NCBI RefSeq assembly: GCF_019097595.1
Contig: NC_080726.1
Coordinates: 18,624,205-18,688,204, forward strand
Origin: Hemibagrus wyckioides
Taxonomy: Eukaryota > Chordata > Actinopteri > Siluriformes > Bagridae
Reading direction: 5' to 3'
Length of the DNA: 64,000 nt
Shown: positions 1-13,265 of the stretch, piece after piece
Position numbering within the stretch: the stretch's first letter is position 1
Layout of the letters: each line of letters starts with the position of its first letter
Notes under the pieces: generated by a model
The model's input: the letters and a program-made list of their open reading frames with translations, nothing else
Databases searched by the model: none
Told to the model about the DNA's origin: nothing
Translations under genes and position numbers: made by a program

Positions 1-837
1 TAATAATAATGAAAACGTTTTGTCCTGCTTTTCCACACTTTACATTACTTCACTAAAAATTCTGATTCCTTTCATCCAATTTTATTATACACTTTACAAA
101 AGAAAAGAAAAACGATAATTTTTTTAATTGAGCTGCTTCTCTTGTCTACTATTTTGTGTTTTTACAATTAATTATGACTTTCTTTATTAGGTTTATATCA
201 TTCTTCTCACTTTTTCACATTATCATTTACTTTTTCACATTATCCTTTAAACTATTTAAAACAATAGAGCACCCGTAAAGACAATTTCATCTTCCTGAGT
301 GTTTTTTTTAATAATAAATTATTTATAGCTATTTAGATGATGTGAAGCTGATTACAACTTCCTGCAGTAAATAACCTTCACAACACAATCTCATATTTAA
401 TAGTCTTTTTTCATATGAAAATGATTATTCTAGTAGTAAATGTCAATGTAAAAACCCTTACACTATGGGTGCACAAACTTTTGTTTTGTGGCATAAAAAA
501 AATCCTAATTAAATTTTATGCCAAATCTTTCAAACATCCAACCTGATTCTTACAAAACGCCTGAGTTTACTAAATAAATCTTTCACACAATTTCATTCTA
601 TCATCACTCTCCATAATTCTACTGCATTCACATTTCAACCTGGCATCAAGTGAAGGTTTTTACTCAACCTGATCCTAGCCATAATTCAACTGCATCGTAC
701 ATCTATTTCCACGATATTTTACACACTCAGCCGTATTTTAAGCCATGACACTTGACTGTATTCATAATCACAGCAAGGTGAAAACTTTGAAGTTCAGTTT
801 TCTCTTTTTCAGACTGTATTGGAAGTAAACTTCCCTG

Positions 838-1118
838 AGAAGACCTCTTAAGAAAAGGGGGGGGGGTACTAAAGGTACTACCTTTTGTGAAGTGGTACCC
901 TTATGTTGTGTAACTTAAGCGTGCATCCTTCACATGGACACAAGGTTAGTCTTTCCCTTTAATATGATTTAAAGCATAGAAATGGACCGTTTTTAAGAGC
1001 AAAGCTTTGAAGATACACTACATGCACCTTTCTTTGGAAAGATTACACATCATCATCATTCACAAAGGTGACAAGCAGCGGTTCAGTTAAGTACCCCCTT
1101 TTTTTCTGAGTGTGTAGT
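838..1118. mobile_element. MITE-like dispersed repeat
   Basis: The left end has a poly-G run followed by GGTACTAAAGGTAC, and the right end reads GTTAAGTACCCCC followed by T-rich sequence and TCTGAG. The ends are roughly inverted copies of each other. A second segment with the same layout (GGTGGTCCCC..., GGAACTAAAGGTATACC, TTTTTTCTGAG) lies at about 59103-59285. The arrangement resembles short non-autonomous DNA elements common in teleosts. Family and exact ends are not established. Confidence 0.4.
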
Positions 1119-1427
1119 CTTTGATATTTGTCCAAAAAATAAAGGACACGGGTCTCTTTCTCTCCGTTAAAAACGGGAAAGGTCTGAATGCAGCCGTCTC
1201 TCAAATCCACGATGTTTATTCATGTATTAGTAGCACGCTCTTATTTTAAACAAAGAACGGATTAAACTTCAATTAAACGTAAAATAAGCGCTGCATATTA
1301 ATTAACTACTTAAATTCAAAAACGTGTGCATGCATAACGATGCACATTAAAATATACAACAATGCAACAACATTCACGTACATTTATTTACACTGTCAAT
1401 TATAAATGTACTCAGCCTTGGGAATGG

Positions 1428-1449
1428 TGTGTGTGTGTGTGTGTGTGTA
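1428..1449. repeat. (TG)n microsatellite
   Basis: A perfect TG run of about 11 units within mtnr1b intron 1. Confidence 0.9.
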
Positions 1450-1523
1450 AAACGTAGCCACCCGGAGAACCTGCGCGCACCACCTCCAACACTGGCTGCA
1501 CCATACACCCGTTTGCACGTGCT

Positions 1524-1552
1524 GCAGCAGCAGCAGCAACAACAACAACAAC

Positions 1553-1590
<38 letters not shown>
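1524..1590. repeat. Compound CAG-CAA-TAA trinucleotide repeat
   Basis: Consecutive blocks of CAG, then CAA, then about 14 TAA triplets form one uninterrupted 3-bp-phased tract. Each block differs from the next by a single base, as if the repeat had mutated and re-expanded. It lies in the mtnr1b intron and is not coding. Confidence 0.9.
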
Positions 1591-1591
<1 letters not shown>

Positions 1592-1834
1592 CTCGTGGTA
1601 CGTGGTTTATTTTTTGCAATACGCATTATATTTACATCTCGTTTCATTTTTATTTTCATGACACGGAAAAGCTGCAACAGTGTGCAGTCATTGCTGCCTG
1701 GGCACGTGAATGAAATCATTGTTCACGAGACGCGCGGTTGATCGGCAAAGCAATGACACTTGAATGCATGACGACTTAGATAACGATAACACGCCCGCGC
1801 GCTTGAGCATTGTCCTCCATGCTCATACACTCAC

Positions 1835-2066
1835 CTGCGTTTCTCAGTTTTCGGTTCCTGAGCACGGACACAATGACCAGCGTGTTTCCCAACACGTCCA
1901 CCACGCTAGTGAAAATCAACACGCTCGCGAGCACAGCCACTTGCCATGTCGGTCCAGGTCGCGCGCCGCTGTCCCCGCCGCCGCCTCCGGCCAACACCTC
2001 GGCGCCCCACGCGCGACCCTGCACCGCTTCTGTCCGGTTCCTAATGAGCACAACATCCTCGGGCAT
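1835..2066 (-). CDS. mtnr1b: Melatonin receptor type 1B, coding exon 1 (partial gene)
   Basis: This exon encodes the first 77 residues plus one base of a seven-transmembrane receptor that couples to Gi in response to melatonin. Visible are an extracellular N-terminus with an N-glycosylation sequon (N10-R-T), a glycine run at residues 27-31, transmembrane segment 1 at about residues 42-68 with the class A signature G60-N61, and the start of intracellular loop 1, RNRKLRNA. The melatonin-receptor family has its intron at exactly this point, and the sequence shows a donor here (GCAG then GTGAGT at 1834). The start is the first ATG giving a family-length N-terminus. The 1B assignment rests on the RNRKLRNAG motif and on the neighbouring fat3. 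Later exons are off the left edge. The open frames on the opposite strand here are shadows. Confidence 0.88.
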
Positions 2067-2360
2067 GTCGGAAAACTCCGTTCATTCAGACGTACGCTCT
2101 CTCTGCCATGCCTCCACACACACACACACACACACACCTCAAACAAAACAGCCCGAATCCGTCACATTTCGTCAAGTTTGGAGCTCGTGAGCTCGCCCAT
2201 GTCTCGCTTGCTGCGCTCTGTGCAACCGAAGTTTGCTGAAAAGTCACTTGCACGCGCGCTCGCGTTGCTTCCACGGCCCGGTGCCTCGCGCGCTCGCCCA
2301 GATCCCATCCACAGACAGGCGGCTGTCGAGTCGAGTCGCGCGCGCGTGGATATGCCGGCG

Positions 2361-2370
2361 CTCCGCCCTC
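2361..2370 (-). promoter_or_regulatory. GC box (Sp/KLF-type)
   Basis: In the receptor sense the sequence is GAGGGCGGAG, containing the GGGCGG core, about 295 bp upstream of the mtnr1b start codon in CpG-rich sequence. The match is exact but the motif is short; function is inferred. Confidence 0.4.
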
Positions 2371-2384
2371 TTTCGTCGTTTCCT

Positions 2385-2392
2385 ATTTGCAT
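2385..2392 (+). promoter_or_regulatory. Octamer motif ATTTGCAT
   Basis: A perfect POU-factor octamer (ATGCAAAT in the receptor sense) about 320 bp upstream of the mtnr1b ATG. It is the only perfect copy I noticed in the 5' flank. Binding is not shown by sequence alone. Confidence 0.4.
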
Positions 2393-2502
2393 ACAGAGCT
2401 GTGTTTCTGCTACCTCAGTTAGAAGGAAGGGTGTGCGCGCGCGCGCGCGTTTCTGTATGCGTTTGTGTGTGTGTGTTAATTATGAGAGGCCATAATACAT
2501 AC

Positions 2503-5500
2503 TTTCTCACACACACTATCATACCCTCACACACATACAACTATACCCTCACACACACACTATCATACCCTCACACACATACAACTATACCCTCACACAC
2601 ACACTATCATACCCTCACACACATACAACTATACTCTCTCACACACACTATCATACCCTTACACACATACAACTATACTTTCTCACACACACTATCATAC
2701 CCTCACACACATACAACTATACTCTCTCACACACACTATCATACCCTTACACACATACAACTATACTCTCTCACACACACTATCATACCCTTACACACAT
2801 ACAACTATACTCTCTCACACACACTATCATACCTTCACACACATACAACTATACCCTCACACACACTATCATACACTCACACACATACAACTATACTCTC
2901 TCACACACACTATCATACCCTTACACACACACAACTATACCCTCACACACACACACTATCATACACTCACACACATACAACTATACCCTCTCACACACAC
3001 TATCATACCCTTACACACACACAACTATACCCTCACACACACACACACTATCATACACTCACACACATACAACTATACCCTCACACACACACTATCATAC
3101 CCTCACACACATACAACTATACCCTCACACACACTATCATACCCTCACACACATACAACTATACCCTCTCACACACACTATCATACCCTTACACACATAC
3201 AACTATACTCTCTCACACACACTATCATACCCTTACACACATACAACTATACTCTCTCACACACACTATCATACCCTTACACACACACTATCATACCCTC
3301 ACACACATACAACTATACTCTCTCACACACTATCATACCCTTACACACATACAACTATACCCTCACACACACACTATCATACCCTTACACCCATACAACT
3401 ATACCCTCACACACACACTATCATACACTCACACACATACAACTATACTCTCACACACACACTATCATACACTCACACACATACAACTATACCCTCACAC
3501 ACACACTATCATACCCTCACACACATACAACTATACCCTCACACACACTATCATACACTCACACACATACAACTATACCCTCACACACACACTATCATAC
3601 CCTCACACACATACAACTATACTCTCACACACACACTATCATACACTCACACACATACAACTATACCCTCACACACACACTATCATACCCTTACACACAT
3701 ACAACTATACTCTCTCACACACTATCATACCCTCACACACATACAACTATACCCTCACACACACTATCATACACTCACACACATACAACTATACCCTCAC
3801 ACACACTATCATACACTCACACACATACAACTATACTCTCTCACACACACTATCATACACTCACACACATACAACTATACTCTCTCACACACACTATCAT
3901 ACACTCACACACATACAACTATACTCTCTCACACACACTATCATACACTCACACACATACAACTATACCCTCACACACACTATCATACCCTCACACACAT
4001 ACAACTATACCCTCACACACACACTATCATACCCTTACACACAAACAACTATACTCTCACACACACTATCATTCCCTCACACACATACAACTATACTCTC
4101 ACACACACACTATCATACCCTTACACACATACAACTATACTCTCACACACACACTATCATACCCTCACACACATACAACTATACTCTCTCACACACACTA
4201 TCATACCCTCACACACATACAACTATACTCTCTCACACACACTATCATACCCTCACACACATACAACTATACTCTCACACACACTATCATACCCTCACAC
4301 ACATACAACTATACTCTCACACACACACTATCATACCCTTACACACATACAACTATACTCTCACACACACACTATCATACCCTTACACACATACAACTAT
4401 ACTCTCACACACACTATCATACCCTCACACACATACAACTATACTCTCACACACACACTATCATACCCTTACACACATACAACTATACTCTCACACACAC
4501 ACTATCATACCCTTACACACATACAACTATACTCTCACACACACTATCATACCCTTACACACATACAACTATACTCTCACACACACACTATCATACCCTT
4601 ACACACATACAACTATACCCTCACACACACACTATCATACCCTCACACACATACAACTATACCCTCACACACACACTATCATACCCTCACACACATACAA
4701 CTATACTCTCTCACACACACTATCATACCCTTACACACATACAACTATACTCTCTCACACACACTATCATACACTCACACACATACAACTATACTCTCTC
4801 ACACACACTATCATACACTCACACACATACAACTATACCCTCACACACACACTATCATACCCTCACACACATACAACTATACCCTCACACACACACTATC
4901 ATACCCTCACACACATACAACTATACTCTCTCACACACACTATCATACACTCACACACATACAACTATACTCTCTCACACACACTATCATACACTCACAC
5001 ACATACAACTATACCCTCACACACACACTATCATACCCTCACACACATACAACTATACCCTCACACACACACTATCATACCCTTACACACATACAACTAT
5101 ACTCTCTCACACACACTATCATACACTCACACACATACAACTATACTCTCTCACACACACTATCATACACTCACACACATACAACTATACCCTCACACAC
5201 ACACTATCATACACTCACACACATACAACTATACCCTCACACACACACTATCATACCCTTACACACATACAACTATACTCTCTCACACACACTATCATAC
5301 CCTTACACACATACAACTATACTCTCTCACACACACTATCATACCCTTACACACATACAACTATACTCTCTCACACACACTATCATACACTCACACACAT
5401 ACAACTATACCCTCACACACACACTATCATACCCTTACACACATACAACTATACCCTCACACACACACTATCATACCCTTACACACATACAACTATACCC

Positions 5501-8500
5501 TCACACACACACTATCATACCCTTACACACATACAACTATACCCTCACACACACACTATCATACCCTTACACACATACAACTATACCCTCACACACACTA
5601 TCATACCCTCACACACATACAACTATACCCTCACACACACTATCATACCCTTACACACATACAACTATACCCTCACACACACACTATCATACACTCACAC
5701 ACATACAACTATACCCTCACACACACACTATCATACCCTCACACACATACAACTATACCCTCACACACACACTATCATACCCTTACACACATACAACTAT
5801 ACCCTCACACACACACTATCATACCCTCACACACATACAACTATACCCTCACACACACACTATCATACCCTTACACACATACAACTATACCCTCACACAC
5901 ACACTATCATACCCTCACACACATACAACTATACCCTCACACACACACTATCATACCCTTACACACATACAACTATACCCTCACACACACACTATCATAC
6001 CCTTACACACATACAACTATACCCTCACACACACTATCATACCCTCACACACATACAACTATACTCTCACACACACACTATCATACCCTTACACACATAC
6101 AACTATACTCTCTCACACACTATCATACACTCACACACATACAACTATACCCTCACACACACACTATCATACCCTCACACACATACAACTATACTCTCAC
6201 ACACACACTATCATACACTCACACACATACAACTATACCCTCACACACACACTATCATACCCTCACACACATACAACTATACTCTCACACACACACTATC
6301 ATACACTCACACACATACAACTATACCCTCACACACACACTATCATACCCTCACACACATACAACTATACTCTCACACACACACTATCATACCCTCACAC
6401 ACATACAACTATACTCTCTCACACACACTATCATACCCTCACACACACTATCATACACTCACACACATACAACTATACTCTCTCACACACACTATCATAC
6501 ACTCACACACATACAACTATACCCTCACACACACTATCATACACTCACACACATACAACTATACTCTCTCACACACACTATCATACACTCACACACATAC
6601 AACTATACTCTCTCACACACACTATCATACCCTCACACACATACAACTATACCCTCACACACACTATCATACCCTCACACACATACAACTATACCCTCAC
6701 ACACACACTATCATACCCTTACACACATACAACTATACCCTCACACACACACTATCATACACTCACACACATACAACTATACTCTCTCACACACACTATC
6801 ATACCCTTACACACATACAACTATACTCTCACACACACTATCATACCCTTACACACATACAACTATACCCTCACACACACACTATCATACCCTTACACAC
6901 ATACAACTATACCCTCACACACACACTATCATACACTCACACACATACAACTATACTCTCTCACACACACTATCATACCCTTACACACATACAACTATAC
7001 TCTCACACACACTATCATACCCTTACACACATACAACTATACCCTCACACACACACTATCATACCCTTACACACATACAACTATACTCTCACACACACTA
7101 TCATACCCTTACACACATACAACTATACCCTCACACACACACTATCATACACTCACACACATACAACTATACTCTCTCACACACACTATCATACCCTTAC
7201 ACACATACAACTATACTCTCACACACACTATCATACCCTTACACACATACAACTATACTCTCTCACACACACTATCATACCCTTACACACATACAACTAT
7301 ACTCTCTCACACACACACTATCATACACTCACACACATACAACTATACTCTCTCACACACACTATCATACCCTTACACACATACAACTAAACTCTCACAC
7401 ACACACTATCATACCCTCACACACATACAACTATACTCTCTCACACACACTATCATACCCTCACACACATACAACTATACTCTCTCACACACACTATCAT
7501 ACCCTCACACACATACAACTATACTCTCACACACACACTATCATACCCTTACACACATACAACTATACTCTCACACACACACTATCATACCCTTACACAC
7601 ATACAACTATACCCTCACACACACACTATCATACCCTCACACACATACAACTATACCCTCACACACACACTATCATACCCTTACACACATACAACTATAC
7701 TCTCTCACACACTATCATACCCTTACACACATACAACTATACTCTCTCACACACTATCATACCCTTACACACATACAACTATACTCTCACACACACTATC
7801 ATACCCTTACACACATACAACTATACTCTCACACACACACTATCATACCCTTACACACATACAACTATACCCTCACACACACACTATCATACCCTCACAC
7901 ACATACAACTATACCCTCACACACACACTATCATACCCTCACACACATACAACTATACTCTCTCACACACACTATCATACCCTTACACACATACAACTAT
8001 ACCCTCACACACACACTATCATACACTCACACACATACAACTATACTCTCTCACACACACTATCATACCCTCACACACATACAACTATACCCTCACACAC
8101 ACACTATCATACCCTCACACACATACAACTATACTCTCTCTCACACACTATCATACCCTTACACACATACAACTATACTCTCTCACACACACTATCATAC
8201 ACTCACACACATACAACTATACCCTCACACACACACTATCATACCCTCACACACATACAACTATACCCTCACACACACTATCATACACTCACACACATAC
8301 AACTATACTCTCTCACACACACTATCATACCCTTACACACATACAACTATACTCTCTCACACACACTATCATACCCTTACACACATACAACTATACTCTC
8401 TCACACACACTATCATACCCTTACACACATACAACTATACCCTCACACACACACTATCATACCCTTACACACATACAACTATACTCTCTCACACACACTA

Positions 8501-11485
8501 TCATACCCTTACACACATACAACTATACTCTCTCACACACACTATCATACCCTTACACACATACAACTATACTCTCACACACACACTATCATACCCTTAC
8601 ACACATACAACTATACTCTCTCACACACACTATCATACCCTTACACACATACAACTATACCCTCACACACACTATCATACCCTTACACACATACAACTAT
8701 ACTCTCACACACACACTATCATACCCTTACACACATACAACTATACTCTCTCACACACACTATCATACCCTTACACACATACAACTATACTCTCTCACAC
8801 ACACTATCATACCCTTACACACATACAACTATACTCTCACACACACACTATCATACCCTTACACACATACAACTATACTCTCTCACACACACTATCATAC
8901 ACTCACACACATACAACTATACTCTCTCACACACACTATCATACCCTTACACACATACAACTATACTCTCACACACACACTATCATACCCTTACACACAT
9001 ACAACTATACTCTCACACACACACTATCATACCCTTACACACATACAACTATACTCTCTCACACACACTATCATACCCTTACACACATACAACTATACTC
9101 TCTCACACACACTATCATACCCTTACACACATACAACTATACTCTCACACACACACTATCATACCCTTACACACATACAACTATACTCTCACACACACAC
9201 TATCATACCCTTACACACATACAACTATACCCTCACACACACACTATCCTACCCTCACACACATACAACTATACCCTCACACACACACTATCCTACCCTC
9301 ACACACATACAACTATACCCTCACACACACACTATCATACCCTTACACACATACAACTATACTCTCACACACACTATCATACACTCACACACATACAACT
9401 ATACCCTCTCACACACACTATCCTACCCTCACACACATACAACTATACCCTCACACACACACTATCCTACCCTCACACACATACAACTATACCCTCACAC
9501 ACACACTATCATACCCTTACACACATACAACTATACCCTCACACACACACTATCCTACCCTCACACACATACAACTATACCCTCACACACACACTATCCT
9601 ACCCTCACACACATACAACTATACCCTCACACACACACTATCATACCCTTACACACATACAACTATACCCTCACACACACACTATCATACCCTTACACAC
9701 ATACAACTATACTCTCTCACACACTATCATACCCTCACACACATACAACTATACCCTCTCACACACACTATCATACCCTTACACACATACAACTATACCC
9801 TCACACACACACTATCATACCCTTACACACATACAACTATACTCTCTCACACACACTATCATACCCTTACACACATACAACTATACTCTCTCACACACTA
9901 TCATACCCTCACACACATACAACTATACTCTCACACACACACTATCATACCCTTACACACATACAACTATACTCTCACACACACACTATCATACCCTTAC
10001 ACACATACAACTATACCCTCACACACACACTATCATACCCTCACACACATACAACTATACCCTCACACACACACTATCATACCCTTACACACATACAACT
10101 ATACTCTCTCACACACACTATCATACCCTTACACACATACAACTATACTCTCTCACACACACTATCATACACTCACACACATACAACTATACTCTCTCAC
10201 ACACACTATCATACCCTTACACACATACAACTATACTCTCTCACACACTATCATACCCTCACACACATACAACTATACCCTCTCACACACACTATCATAC
10301 CCTTACACACATACAACTATACCCTCACACACACACTATCATACCCTTACACACATACAACTATACTCTCACACACACACTATCATACCCTCACACACAT
10401 ACAACTATACTCTCACACACACACTATCATACCCTCACACACATACAACTATACTCTCTCACACACACTATCATACCCTTACACACATACAACTATACCC
10501 TCACACACACACTATCATACCCTCACACACATACAACTATACCCTCACACACACACTATCATACCCTTACACACATACAACTATACTCTCTCACACACAC
10601 TATCATACCCTTACACACATACAACTATACTCTCTCACACACACTATCATACCCTTACACACATACAACTATACTCTCTCACACACACTATCATACCCTC
10701 ACACACATACAACTATACTCTCTCACACACACTATCATACACTCACACACATACAACTATACTCTCTCACACACACTATCATACCCTCACACACATACAA
10801 CTATACTCTCTCACACACACTATCATACACTCACACACATACAACTATACTCTCACACACACACTATCATACCCTTACACACATACAACTATACTCTCTC
10901 ACACACACTATCATACCCTTACACACATACAACTATACTCTCACACACACACTATCATACCCTTACACACATACAACTATACTCTCTCACACACACTATC
11001 ATACCCTTACACACATACAACTATACCCTCACACACACACTATCATACCCTCACACACATACAACTATACCCTCACACACACACTATCATACCCTTACAC
11101 ACATACAACTATACTCTCTCACACACACTATCATACCCTTACACACATACAACTATACTCTCTCACACACTATCATACCCTTACACACATACAACTATAC
11201 CCTCACACACACACTATCATACCCTTACACACATACAACTATACCCTCACACACACACTATCATACCCTTACACACATACAACTATACTCTCTCACACAC
11301 ACTATCATACCCTCACACACATACAACTATACCCTCACACACACTATCATACCCTTACACACATACAACTATACCCTCACACACACACTATCATACCCTT
11401 ACACACATACAACTATACTCTCACACACACTATCATACCCTTACACACATACAACTATACCCTCACACACACACTATCATACCCT
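2503..11485. repeat. Giant 42-46 bp minisatellite, G-free on plus strand
   Basis: About 9 kb of head-to-tail units, roughly 200 copies judging by length. Each unit is a dimer of two related halves: CACACACACTATCATACCCT, then one built on CACACACATACAACTATACC. Units differ by CTC versus CTCTC, by CCCTC versus CCCTT, and by the number of CA steps, giving 42, 44 and occasionally 46 bp. I saw no G on the plus strand across the array, so the minus strand is C-free, with a GGG or AGGG core in each half. Because the unit almost lacks stop triplets, long open frames run through it in the forward direction; these are not genes. It begins about 440 bp upstream of the mtnr1b start codon. Confidence 0.97.
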
Positions 11486-11607
11486 CACACACACACACAC
11501 AAACACACACACACAGGGAGGTAGCAGTCCATGCGGTAACCCCCCATCTCTCTCTCTCTCTGTCTCTCTCTCTCTGAGTCTCTCTCTTTATCTCTCTCAA
11601 AAAAAAC
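11486..11607. repeat. CA and CT simple repeats at the edge of the minisatellite
   Basis: The array passes into a plain CA tract (about 11486-11514), a short unique piece containing GGAGGTAGCAG, and a CT/TCTC tract (about 11547-11600). It marks the right boundary of the array. Confidence 0.85.
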
Positions 11608-12984
11608 CCTGTAATAACGCAAACTTGTTTAATTCGCGCGAGGGCCAAACGACTCGAGCTCGTGCGATTTGTTATATTAATGAGGCTTGAGCTCAGAACT
11701 CAATTACAATTTAAGTCACAGACTGTGGAGCAGGAACAAGGTGTGTGTGTGTGTGTGCACGTGCTGAATGTTTTACGACTTCTTTATAAGTAGTGGAACC
11801 CTGCATCCCACAAATAAACATGTAAATAAATAAGTAGTGTAAAATCGAAAGAAAAAAAAGAAATAACTCATAAATATAAAACGAGACTTAAACCCATATC
11901 CAGACTGGATTAGTTTTACATGAAGAGGTGAGGTAATGTCATTTTTAATGGAGTGTCTCTGTGATCTTAATCCTGTCTGAATACTTCATGTCAGTAATTT
12001 TTCACCTTCTGTGTGCTTTTTGTGTCTGGAAGGATGACTCAGATGATCTATTTAGCCTAGTGATATATTCTGTCATATCTCAGGTTAAAAAAAAAAAGAA
12101 GACATTTTGTTGGGGGACAAAGTTAACCAGAGCTGAACCTTTGACAGGACATACACTGATGTGTCTTATCTGTTTCTGGGTGAAGCTTCAGTGGTTCCCG
12201 TCAGTGCTGAGGCAATGGAGCACAAGATGGGTTTTCTGGTGCATGACCTTGTCTTGTGGATTCGCATAAATGTATTTATTTATTTATTAAGGCTAGTGTG
12301 TAGTGTAACTGTTTTCACTGAGGTCCTCTTACCTTTGAAATGATGCTTAAGAAGGCCAGCTAGCTTGGCAGCCATGTTGTCATGAAAACGCCACAAGAAA
12401 ACAACAACAGTGAATGGGATTTGTTTGGGAGAAATAAAGACACTGTGTAGAGAGAATAATGTTATATTTTGCTCTTTATCTCGGCGAGCCAGCCCGCGCC
12501 CCATGACGCCTCTTCTGACAAACAGTCATAGCCCCAGCAAAAGCGACCCACTCAGATCCAGGTGTTTGATTCCCTTTAGAACCATCACACATGCTGAACA
12601 ACGACAACATGATGCTGGATGGTGTGTGTATGTGGGCGGCCTCTGGTTCGTGTGTTCCAGTGCACGGGTTCGTTAGTGGAGTGTGTTATATAAGCGCATG
12701 TCTGGATTCTGTGGCAGTGCGAGGTTTCTCGCTCTTTCTCTCTGTCTGTTCTTTGATGTCAGATTGTCGGAAACCCCCAGAGATGAGAGGAGAGAGAGCG
12801 AGAGAGCACAAGAGAGAGAGATAGAGAGTGGAGGAGATAAAGAGAGAAAAGGCAAGGGCGTAGTTTTGTTGTCTCAACCCCCCCACCAAAAACACTTTTG
12901 TATTTTGCAGATTTACATTTCTGTGTCTTATGGTATTGAAAAATGCTGAAATTGGTTTTCACTAACAAAACAAGGAACAACACA
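11608..12984. other. Intergenic, no gene recognised
   Basis: AT-rich intergenic DNA between mtnr1b and the fat3 3' end. It contains a TG run near 11741-11757, a TTTA run near 12270-12290 and a purine-rich GAGA tract at about 12781-12847. Short open frames here have no recognisable motif and overlap on both strands, so none is called. Confidence 0.6.
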
Positions 12985-13265
12985 GTTTCATTCAGTCATC
13001 TGCAGTAATCATTTTATCCTGGTCAGAGTGACAGTGGTTCCAGGGGGTCTATCCTGGGATCACTTGATTTAATGACGGACCATGCAATGAATTGCACAAT
13101 ATTCACATAACACCTTCTAGATCTAGAGTCTAGCCAATCCAGAATGGTTTTGGGAAGTTAGGAGAAACCAGAGAACCCTTGAGGGAACCTGGGTACACGA
13201 GGAGAACATATGAACCTCTACACAGACAAACCCTGAGAAATCCTGTAGACATAAGCCACTCCACC
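12985..13265. repeat. Degenerate dispersed repeat
   Basis: The segment contains GGTTCCAGGGGGTCTATCCTGG, followed by GAGAAACCAGAGAACC, then GAGGAGAACATATGAACC and ACACAGACA. This is the order and wording of a high-copy teleost repeat (consensus ending in ACACGGGGAGAACATG). The copy is diverged; the family name is not assigned. Confidence 0.5.

Larger units (their letters stand above)
1..1834 (-). other. mtnr1b: mtnr1b intron 1 (part)
   Basis: This non-coding stretch follows the splice donor of the melatonin receptor exon at 1834-1833 and runs off the left edge; exon 2, which should carry transmembrane segments 2 to 7, is outside the window. It is AT-rich on the left. It contains a MITE-like repeat (about 838-1118), a TG microsatellite (1428-1449), a compound CAG/CAA/TAA repeat (1524-1590) and two CACGTG E-boxes (1516-1521, 1703-1708). 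I found no other exon in it. Confidence 0.7.
2067..2502 (-). promoter_or_regulatory. mtnr1b: mtnr1b 5' flank: GC-rich 5' UTR/promoter region
   Basis: This is the roughly 436 bp between the receptor start codon and the first unit of the large minisatellite. It is CpG-rich compared with the surrounding DNA and carries CA (2113-2138) and GC/GT (about 2431-2476) simple repeats, a GC box and a perfect octamer. It must hold the core promoter unless the transcription start lies beyond the satellite. I see no clear TATA box and cannot place the start site. Confidence 0.5.

Noticed and set aside
1764..2495. A 243-codon plus-strand frame over mtnr1b exon 1
   Set aside because: Antisense shadow of the GC-rich receptor exon and its flank; it contains CA-repeat-coded HTHTHT and no domain.
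2503..11485. Telomere-like or CRISPR-like array
   Set aside because: The unit is not a telomere hexamer, and there are no unique spacers; all of each unit is repeated. The GGG runs on the minus strand are about 20 bp apart, too far for ordinary intramolecular G-quadruplexes.
2233..11577. A 3114-codon open frame on the plus strand
   Set aside because: It is a by-product of the minisatellite: the unit almost lacks stop triplets, and the reading frame changes with each 42 or 44 bp unit. The peptide is only HTHT/LSYP/YNYT cycles.
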